Source: Enterobacter cloacae (GTDB lineage Bacteria; Pseudomonadota; Gammaproteobacteria; Enterobacterales; Enterobacteriaceae). From it: 64,000 nt of DNA. The stretch lies in the NCBI RefSeq assembly GCF_011078175.1, contig NZ_JAALCJ010000002.1, positions 372,001 through 436,000 of the forward strand, read 5' to 3'. The notes beneath the pieces were generated by a model. That model saw only the letters and a list, made by a program, of their open reading frames with translations. It was not told where the DNA came from and searched no databases. Shown here one piece after another: positions 24,420 to 32,118 of this stretch (position 1 is its first letter; each line of letters opens with the position of its first letter). The translations under genes were made by a program, and so were the position numbers.

Positions 24420-26603
24420 TTAGAACTCGTAGCCAACCGAGACCTTAAAGGTACGCGGTTCGCCCTGCGTAATGTAGGTGCCGGAATCGTCCACGCTGGC
24501 CCAGTAGTTTTCGTTGGTCACGTTGTCGATACCCGCGCGCACGGTCATCTGGTTTTCATTATGGTTTACCGCGAAGCGATAGCGCATGCCCAGATCCAGC
24601 GTGGTGTAGCTGTCCAGCTTTTTGCTGTTCGCGAGATCGGCATACTGCGTGCCGGAGTGGTTAACGCGTGCGGTGGCGGTCAGGCCCTCAATCGGCTTGA
24701 TGTCGTACTCAGCCCCCAGCACGGCGTAGAAGTTCGGAATACCAATGGCATCATTACCCTGATTGACGCCATTTTTGGTTTTGGTCAGTTCGGCCTGTAG
24801 CCAGGTGGCGCTGGCGTTCAGACGCATCCCGAGCATGGGCTCGCCGAAGACGTTCACTTCCACGCCACGGTTACGCTGCTCAGCGTCCAGGCCGTAATGA
24901 CCGCTGTCGTCGAGGATGGCCGACGGCATTTTGATCTCAAACAGCGCCAGAGAGCCGCCCACGCGACCAAAATCCGCCTTCACGCCCACTTCGTTCTGCT
25001 TAGAGTGAACGATACCGGTGCTCTGGCCGTAGTTGTTTGCTGAGCGAGGTGCGCTTTCACCGGGCTGCAACGCTTCGGTGTGGTTGGCGTAGAGAGAGAT
25101 TTCCTCCCACGGCTTATAAACCACGCCGTAGGTTGGCATCCAGCGGCTGCCGTCAAAGCCGTCCGCATCGTTTTCCGCACCGGTAATTTTGTTATACCCG
25201 CGGATGACCACTTTCTGATGACGCGCGCCCGCGGTGAACAGAAGTTTGTCGTCCAGCACGCCCAGCGTATCGCTCAGCAGCCAGCCCTGGGTGCGGGTGC
25301 GCCCGCTGGTCAGCGGATCGCTGTATTTACCGCCTGAGCCGCTGAAGTTGGTGCTGTCCGGCATAGCAACGCCGGTGTTGTGGTAGATGTTGGTGGTCGG
25401 GTTATCCGCTGCGGCCGACATTTTCCACGCGATTTTTTCGTTTTTGGTCATTGCCGAATACCCGACGTTCACCTTGTGCGAGACGAAGCCGGTATTGAAA
25501 TTACCGCGAATGCCCGCCATGCCGCTGACGGAATCGCTGATGCGGTTGGTATCGAGGCGGCTGACCGTGGCTTTGCCGCTTTTGTCGAGGAGCTTCGGCG
25601 CGCTGTAGATCCCTTCTTCGTGCGCGTGCTGCGCGCCGAGACCGGTATAGGCGGTCCAGCTATCGGTGATGTCGTACTCGCTACGCCACATCCCGAACTC
25701 GTTTTCAATGTTGCTGTAGGCCCACTTCTGCGAGAAGTTGCGATCGTTTTTCGGTGGTTCAGGCACGAAGTCCACCGCCGAGATGTTGACGCTGGTCGGG
25801 CTGCCGTGGAAGGTTTTCTTCTGATAGCCCAGATCCAGCGAGGTGCGGAAACGGTCGCCTTTGTAATCCAGACCGGTAGAAAGCAGCGTGGTGCGGCGGC
25901 GGTCGTTCGGTACGCCGGTTTCGCCTTCACGATGCACAAGGTTCACCCGCGCGCCAAACTGGTCGTTATCGCCAAAGCGACGGCCCGCATCCAGCGTGGT
26001 GCCAAACTGCGAATCCGAGGTGTAGTCGACGCCCACTTTCGCCTGCGGGGTGTCGCCCGCATGTTTTGGCTCAAGGTTGATCATCCCGCCCACACCCGAA
26101 CTTGCCGCGCCGTTCATCAGGGAGTTAGCCCCTTTGAAGATCTCGATGCGGTCGACCATCTGGGCATCCACCACCTGACGCGGCAGCACGCCGGACAGGC
26201 CGCCAAACGTCATGTCGTCGCCGTCAAACTTCAGGCCGCGAATGCGGAAGGTCTCCGCGCTGTTGCCGTAACCCTGAACGAACTGCACCCCTGCATCGTT
26301 AGCAACCACGTCGGCAATGGTTTTTGCCTGCTGATCTTCCACCAGCTTTGAGGTGTAGCTGATGATGTTGAACGGCACGTCCATGGCGTTCTGCTGGCCG
26401 AGCATCCCCATGCGCCCGCCGTTCGCCACCTGTCCGTCGAGAAAGGCAGGTACCAGCTGGTCGCCGCCGGGTTTGAAATCACTCCCCGCCGTGGACTGGA
26501 CGACGATGGTATCCTCTTTTTTCTCATCCGCCGCCAACGCGGAGTGGGTAACCGCGCCGATGGCAATCGCCAGCAGCGTTTTGTGCATTGTGGTGTTGTT
26601 CAT
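24420..26603 (-). CDS. TonB-dependent siderophore receptor
   Basis: 727-residue outer-membrane receptor. A Sec signal peptide (about 1-24, ending HSALA) is followed by the TonB box region EDTIVVQST, a plug domain (about 50-180) and a 22-strand barrel ending in the aromatic strand FKVSVGYEF. Plug motifs include RIRGLKFDGDD and VDRIEIFKGANSLMNGAASSGVGGMINL. It resembles hydroxamate/ferrichrome-type receptors such as FcuA more than FepA, but substrate assignment is uncertain. A Fur-box-like sequence lies 67 bp upstream, implying iron repression. It stands alone with no ABC permease next to it. Confidence 0.92.
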   Translation of the reverse strand: MNNTTMHKTLLAIAIGAVTHSALAADEKKEDTIVVQSTAGSDFKPGGDQLVPAFLDGQVANGGRMGMLGQQNAMDVPFNIISYTSKLVEDQQAKTIADVVANDAGVQFVQGYGNSAETFRIRGLKFDGDDMTFGGLSGVLPRQVVDAQMVDRIEIFKGANSLMNGAASSGVGGMINLEPKHAGDTPQAKVGVDYTSDSQFGTTLDAGRRFGDNDQFGARVNLVHREGETGVPNDRRRTTLLSTGLDYKGDRFRTSLDLGYQKKTFHGSPTSVNISAVDFVPEPPKNDRNFSQKWAYSNIENEFGMWRSEYDITDSWTAYTGLGAQHAHEEGIYSAPKLLDKSGKATVSRLDTNRISDSVSGMAGIRGNFNTGFVSHKVNVGYSAMTKNEKIAWKMSAAADNPTTNIYHNTGVAMPDSTNFSGSGGKYSDPLTSGRTRTQGWLLSDTLGVLDDKLLFTAGARHQKVVIRGYNKITGAENDADGFDGSRWMPTYGVVYKPWEEISLYANHTEALQPGESAPRSANNYGQSTGIVHSKQNEVGVKADFGRVGGSLALFEIKMPSAILDDSGHYGLDAEQRNRGVEVNVFGEPMLGMRLNASATWLQAELTKTKNGVNQGNDAIGIPNFYAVLGAEYDIKPIEGLTATARVNHSGTQYADLANSKKLDSYTTLDLGMRYRFAVNHNENQMTVRAGIDNVTNENYWASVDDSGTYITQGEPRTFKVSVGYEF

Positions 26604-26669
26604 AATGAGCTCTTAACGTGCGCGCAAAAAATGACCCGTTGTCGGGCATTATATTTATTAAAAGAAAAT

Positions 26670-26688
26670 GCAAATGAGAACTATACGC
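26670..26688. promoter_or_regulatory. Fur-box-like site upstream of siderophore receptor
   Basis: The 19-mer GCAAATGAGAACTATACGC matches the Fur consensus GATAATGATAATCATTATC at 11 of 19 positions and lies in an AT-rich promoter region. Level of match is typical of functional but moderate Fur sites. Confidence 0.6.
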
Positions 26689-26772
26689 ATTATATATACG
26701 TAATCAAGTCGCAATGGACATCTCTGAGCAGAAGAGGAAAGAGACAATGATGACAGGAGAAATGGAGCGCAG

Positions 26773-26794
26773 CCCTCCCCCAAACAGGGGAGGG
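26773..26794 (-). terminator. Hairpin after the DUF1471 gene
   Basis: Stem CCCTCCCC/GGGGAGGG with a 6-nt loop, beginning 10 bp beyond the stop of the 26805-27080 gene. No U-tract, so terminator efficiency is uncertain. Confidence 0.55.
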
Positions 26795-26804
26795 TGCTAA
26801 GCGA

Positions 26805-27080
26805 TTATTTTTTCTTGTAAATATCGGCAGTGCCGTGGATCTTGTTGTTGGTATTACCGGAAGTCAGCACCAGCACATCAGCACCCTGCTTATCGGCTTT
26901 CTCGATCAGCTCTTTTTTCGCATCATCTACCGATACTTCATTGGAAGTGTTAACAGTACCTATTTTTTCATACTGTGATTCAACTTTCTCAAACTCGTTT
27001 TTCGTCAGCAGTTCAGCCGCAAAGGCATTGGTGGTAAACAGAAATGCAGCGCCCATCACAATAGCAGTCGTTTTTTTCAT
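26805..27080 (-). CDS. DUF1471 (YdgH/BhsA/McbA-like) periplasmic protein
   Basis: 91-residue secreted protein. A signal peptide (about 1-21, ending TNAFA) precedes a single DUF1471 domain with the typical [19 protein letters not shown] beginning and [12 protein letters not shown]...[11 protein letters not shown] end. Members of this family respond to stress and affect biofilm formation and surface properties. It is a monocistronic gene with its own promoter region upstream. Family assignment is firm; which paralogue it is cannot be told. Confidence 0.88.
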   Translation of the reverse strand: MKKTTAIVMGAAFLFTTNAFAAELLTKNEFEKVESQYEKIGTVNTSNEVSVDDAKKELIEKADKQGADVLVLTSGNTNNKIHGTADIYKKK

Positions 27081-27304
27081 AAACTTTTTCCTTGAGATTA
27101 ATCAGCAACTACAAAAGCCCCACCAGTGGGAGTGAGGTGTTATGAGCATGGTAGAGGAATAGCAAAATTGCCACAGCGAAAGAAAAATACTGTTATAACA
27201 GTAAATTGCGCTGAGAAAAATGTGCGTTAACGCCATTAACGTGGTGTGTGTTTCATGGGGGAAATCAGCAGGACGTCATGCAGGCAGAAATCTGTGAAAT
27301 TTAA

Positions 27305-27381
27305 TGGCACGCCCTGTAGGATTCGAACCTACGACCTACGGCTTAGAAGGCCGTTGCTCTATCCAACTGAGCTAAGGGCGC
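27305..27381 (-). tRNA. argU: tRNA-Arg(TCT), argU (fimU in Salmonella)
   Basis: 77-nt cloverleaf including encoded CCA. The anticodon TCT reads the rare codons AGA and AGG. D-arm AGCTCAGTTGGATAGAGC, anticodon arm GGCCTTCTAAGCC and T-arm GTAGGTTCGAATCCTAC are intact. The acceptor ends G1 and U72, giving a G-U wobble as first pair where E. coli argU, as I recall it, has G-C. It sits beside the fim regulators, as fimU does in Salmonella, where it is needed for FimY production. Confidence 0.96.
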
Positions 27382-27648
27382 ACGGAGAAGAGAGTACTTC
27401 GCGGTGGTGAAACGCCTGGAATTATACGGTCAATGCGTAGTGAGTCAATGCCTTTTCCTCCTTCTCTGGCGATAATGACTAGCTGTTTGTAAATACGGCT
27501 ATTTTTTCAACATTTATCCCTCTTTTACGGGCTGCGAAAAGGCTTAGCCGCTTTTAAGTAACGCCTGCTGTTTTCCTGTTTGTTTCGCCTTCACACTGTC
27601 CTGCGGTATCCCGGCCGCCAGGAGGCTGGAAGTGAACAGGACGACGGA
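27382..27648. other. Intergenic region between argU and the EAL gene
   Basis: AT-rich first half, no gene seen. A GTG-initiated micro-frame (27632-27652) follows AGGAGG at 27620-27625, and its TGA overlaps the GTG proposed as start of the EAL gene. In Salmonella fimW lies in this part of the cluster; it is absent here. Confidence 0.5.
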
Positions 27649-28347
27649 GTGACAGCGCCAGACCAGACGGATTTCCCTTCGCGCGTGCAGCACATCTCGC
27701 GCGACATTCAAGGCATCAAGCTTGAACCCATTGTCGCCCTCTCCTCTTCGCGCACGATAGGGGCCGAAGTGCTCAGCGTGCTGACGCCGCATCAGCAAAG
27801 TGAAGCCTTTTTCCGCGACGGGTCCCCCGCCCGGGCGCTTATGCTGCTGGAAGCACAGATCGCAGCGTTAAAAAACCCCATCCCCTGTGACAACCTTTTC
27901 ATAAATTTGCCGATAACCGTTCTGACCATACCGGAAATGTTCCAGCGTTTGCTGCAACTGAATAGCCCACCGCTGAACATTGAACTCGTGGAGCCTGCCT
28001 CGTTCTTTTCACTCTCAGACCCGGCAGGTCTGAGGGTGAGTTGTGCGCTTCAGCAACTGACCACGCAGGGACACCGGATCTGGCTGGATGATATTGATGA
28101 AGCGTCAGGGAGTGCATTTTTATCCTGCCGCCTGCCGTTAAGCGGAATAAAAATCGATAAAATCGCATTCTGGCGTTTACGTGCAACGCCGGCGCTGACA
28201 CAGCTGGTCACACTTTGTTCAAAAATCGCTGCAAATGTGCTTATTGAAGGCATTGAAACAGAATGGGATCGTGCATGTGCGCTTCAGGCTGGCGCCCGCT
28301 TCGGTCAGGGATATTATTGGCCATCCTGGAGATGGCAGGAGGACTGA
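27649..28347 (+). CDS. EAL-domain cyclic-di-GMP phosphodiesterase of the fim cluster (STM0551-like)
   Basis: About 232-residue stand-alone EAL domain. The signature motif has drifted to EVL (GAEVLS), but the residues that usually bind metal and substrate appear kept: that glutamate, the asparagine in INLPIT, the glutamate in ELVE, the aspartates in DDID, the lysine in KIDK and the glutamate in EGIET. An enzyme hydrolysing c-di-GMP is therefore plausible. Position between argU and fimY matches Salmonella STM0551, which represses type 1 fimbriae. Start is uncertain: GTG 27649 or further upstream to 27580; no ATG is available. Confidence 0.82.
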   Translation: MTAPDQTDFPSRVQHISRDIQGIKLEPIVALSSSRTIGAEVLSVLTPHQQSEAFFRDGSPARALMLLEAQIAALKNPIPCDNLFINLPITVLTIPEMFQRLLQLNSPPLNIELVEPASFFSLSDPAGLRVSCALQQLTTQGHRIWLDDIDEASGSAFLSCRLPLSGIKIDKIAFWRLRATPALTQLVTLCSKIAANVLIEGIETEWDRACALQAGARFGQGYYWPSWRWQED

Positions 28348-28371
28348 ACGGTCATCGCCAAGAGGGAAGCT

Positions 28372-29088
28372 ATGCGAATGACAGTGCGCCGTTACCGGCG
28401 TCGTCGGACAGGAAGTGATTCACTGGGTTCTACGCACTCGCCTTTTGCTCTCCCATTTTTTGATCGTCTCGAATATTTGAGCCAGTCAATCAACCAGACC
28501 CGCAAAACCGATGCTCCCTTTATCATTCTGGTCACACAGGATAATTTTTTCCGTTCCGGTTTTCTGAGCGGGCAGTCGCCCTTGAGTAATTGCTGCGACT
28601 ATTCCACGCTGGACGCCGCGCTCAGTGATTTAAATCATTGGCCTTCATCGCGTCTGGTGGTCGACATTGAGAGCCGCGCCTCGCCACTCATTGACCTGCT
28701 GGACCGATTACGCCGCCACAGCCTGTTCGCCCCCTATCTGACTCCCTACCTGCTCGTTCGCGCCGATAATTATGATGCTCGCCTGTTTTGTAAAGCAGCT
28801 GGCCCTTTTCATGTGCTTGAACGCCAGCTTACAGCGCTGGCTATCCAACAAGCTTTGCTGGAAGCCCCCTTCCCTGCCGTTCACCGGAAAGAGTGGTTTT
28901 CCCGGGATGAATGGCCGATCTTACAGGCGTTGTCGCAGGGTTGCTCTTTGCGCCAGATCGCGCAGTTACAGAACCGCCCTTACAGCCGCATTATTTACCG
29001 TCTCAGCTGTATCCTGGCGAAACTTGGTCTGAATCATCGTCAGGAGTTGCTCCATCTTCTCAACAACCTCTCAGATTTCACGTATTAA
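28372..29088 (+). CDS. fimY: Fimbrial regulator FimY
   Basis: 238-residue regulator resembling Salmonella FimY, which acts with FimZ to activate fimA. The N-terminus is very arginine-rich (VRRYRRRR) and followed by SPFALPFFDRLEYLSQS. The middle looks like a degenerate receiver (LVVDIESRASPLIDLLDRLR), and the C-terminus carries a LuxR-like helix-turn-helix (WPILQALSQGCSLRQIAQL...RIIYRLSCILAKLGL). ATG 28372 lies 24 bp after the EAL gene stop, suggesting co-transcription. Unlike Salmonella fimY, no AGA codon is apparent among its early arginine codons, which are CGA, CGC, CGT and CGG. Confidence 0.85.
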   Translation: MRMTVRRYRRRRTGSDSLGSTHSPFALPFFDRLEYLSQSINQTRKTDAPFIILVTQDNFFRSGFLSGQSPLSNCCDYSTLDAALSDLNHWPSSRLVVDIESRASPLIDLLDRLRRHSLFAPYLTPYLLVRADNYDARLFCKAAGPFHVLERQLTALAIQQALLEAPFPAVHRKEWFSRDEWPILQALSQGCSLRQIAQLQNRPYSRIIYRLSCILAKLGLNHRQELLHLLNNLSDFTY

Positions 29089-29897
29089 CGTATTCAGTAA
29101 CCCCTTAATTCCTAAAGATCTTTAAGAAATTACTTAGGATATATGTTAAATTTTTGTGCTTTTTAACAAAACTTTCGATTTTATAACTATTCCTAATTCT
29201 CAACCTTAAACCATGCGAAATGCTGCCTGCACGCTCAATGAGAGTGCTTTTATCCATGCGTTAAGGTTCTGGCGCTTCCGTTAACAGGATGATAATGGTG
29301 TAAAAACAAGCGATTCACCTGTAAAAGAATGCGATGAGAGGTGAAGAAAACAGCAGATAGTGCTGTTCTGTTGTAAGGATCGGCAATGTGTCATGAGACG
29401 TTTGAAACGGGCAGATGACGCACGAAACAGTGGATTTCAGGGAAGGTGGACTGGCGGGACGCAGGCTGACACAACCTGCGGATTGTTAACATTTGATCAA
29501 CATACAGTAAGATCGTTTATTTTTTGTTATTACATAAAGATGAAAGTGTGTAGTAAATGCAATATCAGGACATTTTTGCTAATTTTAAAAAGCTAGCGAT
29601 TCAGATCCAGAAGATAATAATCAGCAATATATAGATATTAATTTACAGGCTTTTCGGACAATACTTAAACGGTATAATAAGACGTGTTTGACACGCGAAT
29701 AAGAAAAATCATTTTGCCATAACCAGCCTTATAAGATAACTGCGCTGAGGCATTGATATCACTACTACGTAAACAAGGATGCTTTCGCTCTTCCCAGGGA
29801 CATTTACCGTACAAGGATCTGCGCAATTATCCTTCCGGCTTTTCGAGAGTTTTAACAAAACTCAGCATAACGCTTTTAACAATCTGAGGCATAAAAA
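29089..29897. other. 809-bp AT-rich intergenic region between fimY and fimZ
   Basis: No convincing gene. A 78-codon frame at 29360-29596 has no good ribosome site or recognisable product. The region is AT-rich, with runs such as TTAAATTTTTGTGCTTTTTAAC near 29150 and several TATAAT-like hexamers, as expected for an H-NS-bound regulatory region. It should contain the fimZ promoter and the regulatory inputs to it. Confidence 0.6.
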
Positions 29898-30530
29898 ATG
29901 AAACCGGCATCCGTTATCATTATGGACGAACACCCTATCGTCAGAATGTCGATAGAAGTCCTGCTACAGAAAAATAAAAACATTCAGGTCAAACTGAAGT
30001 CAGGCGACAGCCACGAAGTACTTGACTGTATACGCAACCATCCCATTGATCTGGTCATTCTTGATATTGAAATGACGGGGACGGATGGCTTTGTATTACT
30101 AAAAAGAATCAGAAACTTAAATAAAGAGATTAAGGTTCTTTTCCTCTCTTCAAAATCTGAAGCCTTCTATGCAGGGCGTGCCATCCGCGCGGGGGCGAAT
30201 GGTTTTGTCAGTAAGCGAAAAGATCTGGGGGAAATTTATAACGCGGTGGAAATGATTCTGACGGGCTATTCTTTTTTCCCTTCAGAAACATTGAGTTTTA
30301 TAAACCATCTGGGCTCCCGGACAGGGGCTGCTGTGGATATGCCATTATCAAATCGTGAGGTGACTGTTCTGCGATATCTGGCGAACGGATTATCTAATAA
30401 GGAGATTGCGGATCAATTATTACTTAGCAACAAAACAATTAGTGCCCATAAGTCTAATATCTTTTCCAAGCTGGGCGTGCAAAGCATCGTTGAATTAATT
30501 GATTACGCGAAAGCGCACGAATTACTGTAA
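29898..30530 (+). CDS. fimZ: Response regulator FimZ
   Basis: 210-residue NarL/LuxR-type response regulator that activates the fim operon. The receiver domain (about 1-120) has D10 and E11 and the phospho-acceptor D56 in LVILDIEMTG; the lysine of VSKRKDLG is the usual conserved one. The C-terminal LuxR HTH (about 145-208) contains LSNREVTVLRYLANGLSNKEIADQLLLSNKTISAHKSNIFSKLGV. It closely resembles FimZ of Salmonella and E. coli. Three of its arginines (R16, R70, R72) use AGA, the codon read by the neighbouring argU. No dedicated sensor kinase is encoded nearby. Confidence 0.95.
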   Translation: MKPASVIIMDEHPIVRMSIEVLLQKNKNIQVKLKSGDSHEVLDCIRNHPIDLVILDIEMTGTDGFVLLKRIRNLNKEIKVLFLSSKSEAFYAGRAIRAGANGFVSKRKDLGEIYNAVEMILTGYSFFPSETLSFINHLGSRTGAAVDMPLSNREVTVLRYLANGLSNKEIADQLLLSNKTISAHKSNIFSKLGVQSIVELIDYAKAHELL

Positions 30531-30536
30531 CCCTTC

Positions 30537-30571
30537 ACTCTCCCTGCACGTATAACCGTTACAGGGAGAGT
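30537..30571. terminator. Hairpin between convergent fimZ and fimF
   Basis: 10-bp stem ACTCTCCCTG/CAGGGAGAGT with a 15-nt loop, 6 bp after the fimZ stop. It may serve transcripts from both sides. Confidence 0.65.
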
Positions 30572-30579
30572 GTATCCGA

Positions 30580-31101
30580 TTAATTATAATTAATCATAAA
30601 CGTTGCATCAGCATCTGCCCGGCCCGGCTGTGGATTATCCGCCGTGGCAATATAATTGGCATAAAACGACAATTCGGCATTTCCCTGTGCATCTACCGAC
30701 ACCGTCTGGCTGGCCTGCTGCAAGGCAAGGCGCGTTTTATCCCGATCGAGGATCTCCACGGCCACGTTGCTGGCCGCGCTGGCATCATTCAGCGCCAGCA
30801 GGCTGTTATCATGCCCGTCCACCTTCCCCGTAAACGTGACCGAAGCCGCCCCAGGAGGGCATCCGGTCAGCTTCAGGGTGAACGGCACTGGCTGCGTCCG
30901 GCTTCCCGTTGTGCGGAGCTGTTTCGTGGGCCAGGTGCCGAGCGTGACGGTTTTATTGCTGTCGTCCCCTTCTGCCACACAGGTAAAATCGACAATATTG
31001 CCATAAAGCTGAATGTTAATTTCCCCAAGCGCCGTCTCTGCATGCGCATGGGGGCAAAGCGCTAATAGCGCGACGGCTAACCACCGCATCCCGTTTCGCA
31101 T
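30580..31101 (-). CDS. fimF: Type 1 fimbrial minor subunit FimF
   Basis: 173-residue pilin-like subunit with a signal peptide (about 1-21, ending CPHAHA) and the chaperone-usher subunit fold: an N-terminal donor strand region (ALGEINIQLYGNIVDFTCV), a disulfide pair (C of FTCVAEG and C of LTGCPPG), and the C-terminal beta-strand with penultimate tyrosine (DATFMINYN). Position as last gene of fimAICDHF matches Salmonella, where FimF links the tip adhesin to the rod. It is 9 bp downstream of fimH. Confidence 0.9.
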   Translation of the reverse strand: MRNGMRWLAVALLALCPHAHAETALGEINIQLYGNIVDFTCVAEGDDSNKTVTLGTWPTKQLRTTGSRTQPVPFTLKLTGCPPGAASVTFTGKVDGHDNSLLALNDASAASNVAVEILDRDKTRLALQQASQTVSVDAQGNAELSFYANYIATADNPQPGRADADATFMINYN

Positions 31102-31110
31102 ACCTGCTCC

Positions 31111-32118
31111 TTAGTCGTAGTCGACGCGTAAATAGCCGCGCGAGGTAAAACGCCCCTCGGCAGGTTTTTTACCGGTCACGCTGACGGGCCACGCGCGGAT
31201 CCCCACCTGCGCCTGAGCGCTGTCGTCCAGACGGAACGGGATTTTGCTGGTCAGGTTGTTCGGCGTCAGCGGTACGCCATGACTGTTGGCAATCACAAAG
31301 CCCACATCCGCGTTATCGGAGACCAGCGTGCTACCTGAAACCTTCTCCGCTTCAACGCGCATCGTGAGCATGGCGTTCGCCTCAACGTTGGTGCATTTTA
31401 TGCCGATGGTTTTGCTTTGCGCAGAGACACCTTCCGGTTTGTTCCCGATGCCCGCTTTACTGAACAGGGAGGCGCCGATGTCTCCGAAATCGAACTCCAC
31501 CACACTCCCGGCATTAATCTCACAGCTCTGAGGCACCTGAATGGTCCCGCTGTAGCTGATAGTATAAACCGGCGTGGTGAGTGGATCCGAGGAGGTCGTG
31601 GTGACGTAAACCCGGAACATGGTCGCCCGGGGGATCACCACCATATTGATAAAGCGTCGGGTCACTTTAAGCCGGAAGACGAGGCTGGAATCCTGTACGC
31701 CAAACGGTTTGTTTTTAGACACGTTCGGGTGGCTCCCCATCTGAATGTATTTTTTGGGCGGATAAAACGTGCCAGCGTAGCTGTCGGTGATTTTCATCGC
31801 CCCGTCCAGATAGTCGTTTAGCTTCAGATACTGGTAGCCATCGCTGGTGCCCGTGACCGGGAAATCGGTAACATAGCTGCGCTTGGTGGTGTTCCCGGAC
31901 GTTCCCCTGGGACAAACGGCATTGACGCCTACCCACTGGGACTTCTCAGTGAGCGTGACAACCTGCCCCACCTGGTTATTGGAACTGTTGAATTTATCCG
32001 TCAGGTCGTAATACACCTCCGTCGGCACGCCATTTTCATTGACGCAGACCGTGGCGAACGCCTCAGATAGCGGCAAAAACGCCAGCAGGGATAGCCCCAG
32101 ATAATGGATTTTATTCAC
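31111..32118 (-). CDS. fimH: Type 1 fimbrial tip adhesin FimH
   Basis: 335-residue two-domain adhesin. A signal peptide (about 1-22, ending SEAFA) leads into a lectin domain of about 160 residues, then a pilin domain beginning near [25 protein letters not shown] and ending with the subunit strand GYLRVDYD. It is Salmonella-type by context and would bind mannosylated glycoproteins at the fimbrial tip. The GTG start at 32118 overlaps the fimD end by 8 bp; the upstream extension in the same frame lies inside fimD and lacks a signal peptide. Confidence 0.9.
   Translation of the reverse strand: MNKIHYLGLSLLAFLPLSEAFATVCVNENGVPTEVYYDLTDKFNSSNNQVGQVVTLTEKSQWVGVNAVCPRGTSGNTTKRSYVTDFPVTGTSDGYQYLKLNDYLDGAMKITDSYAGTFYPPKKYIQMGSHPNVSKNKPFGVQDSSLVFRLKVTRRFINMVVIPRATMFRVYVTTTSSDPLTTPVYTISYSGTIQVPQSCEINAGSVVEFDFGDIGASLFSKAGIGNKPEGVSAQSKTIGIKCTNVEANAMLTMRVEAEKVSGSTLVSDNADVGFVIANSHGVPLTPNNLTSKIPFRLDDSAQAQVGIRAWPVSVTGKKPAEGRFTSRGYLRVDYD

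Noticed and set aside
27305..27648. Prophage or island inserted at argU, as DLP12 in E. coli
   Set aside because: No integrase, no second copy of the tRNA 3' end and no phage genes; the fim cluster follows directly.
29360..29596. 78-codon frame in the fimY-fimZ gap
   Set aside because: No ribosome site, cysteine- and arginine-rich mixed composition, no family resemblance.
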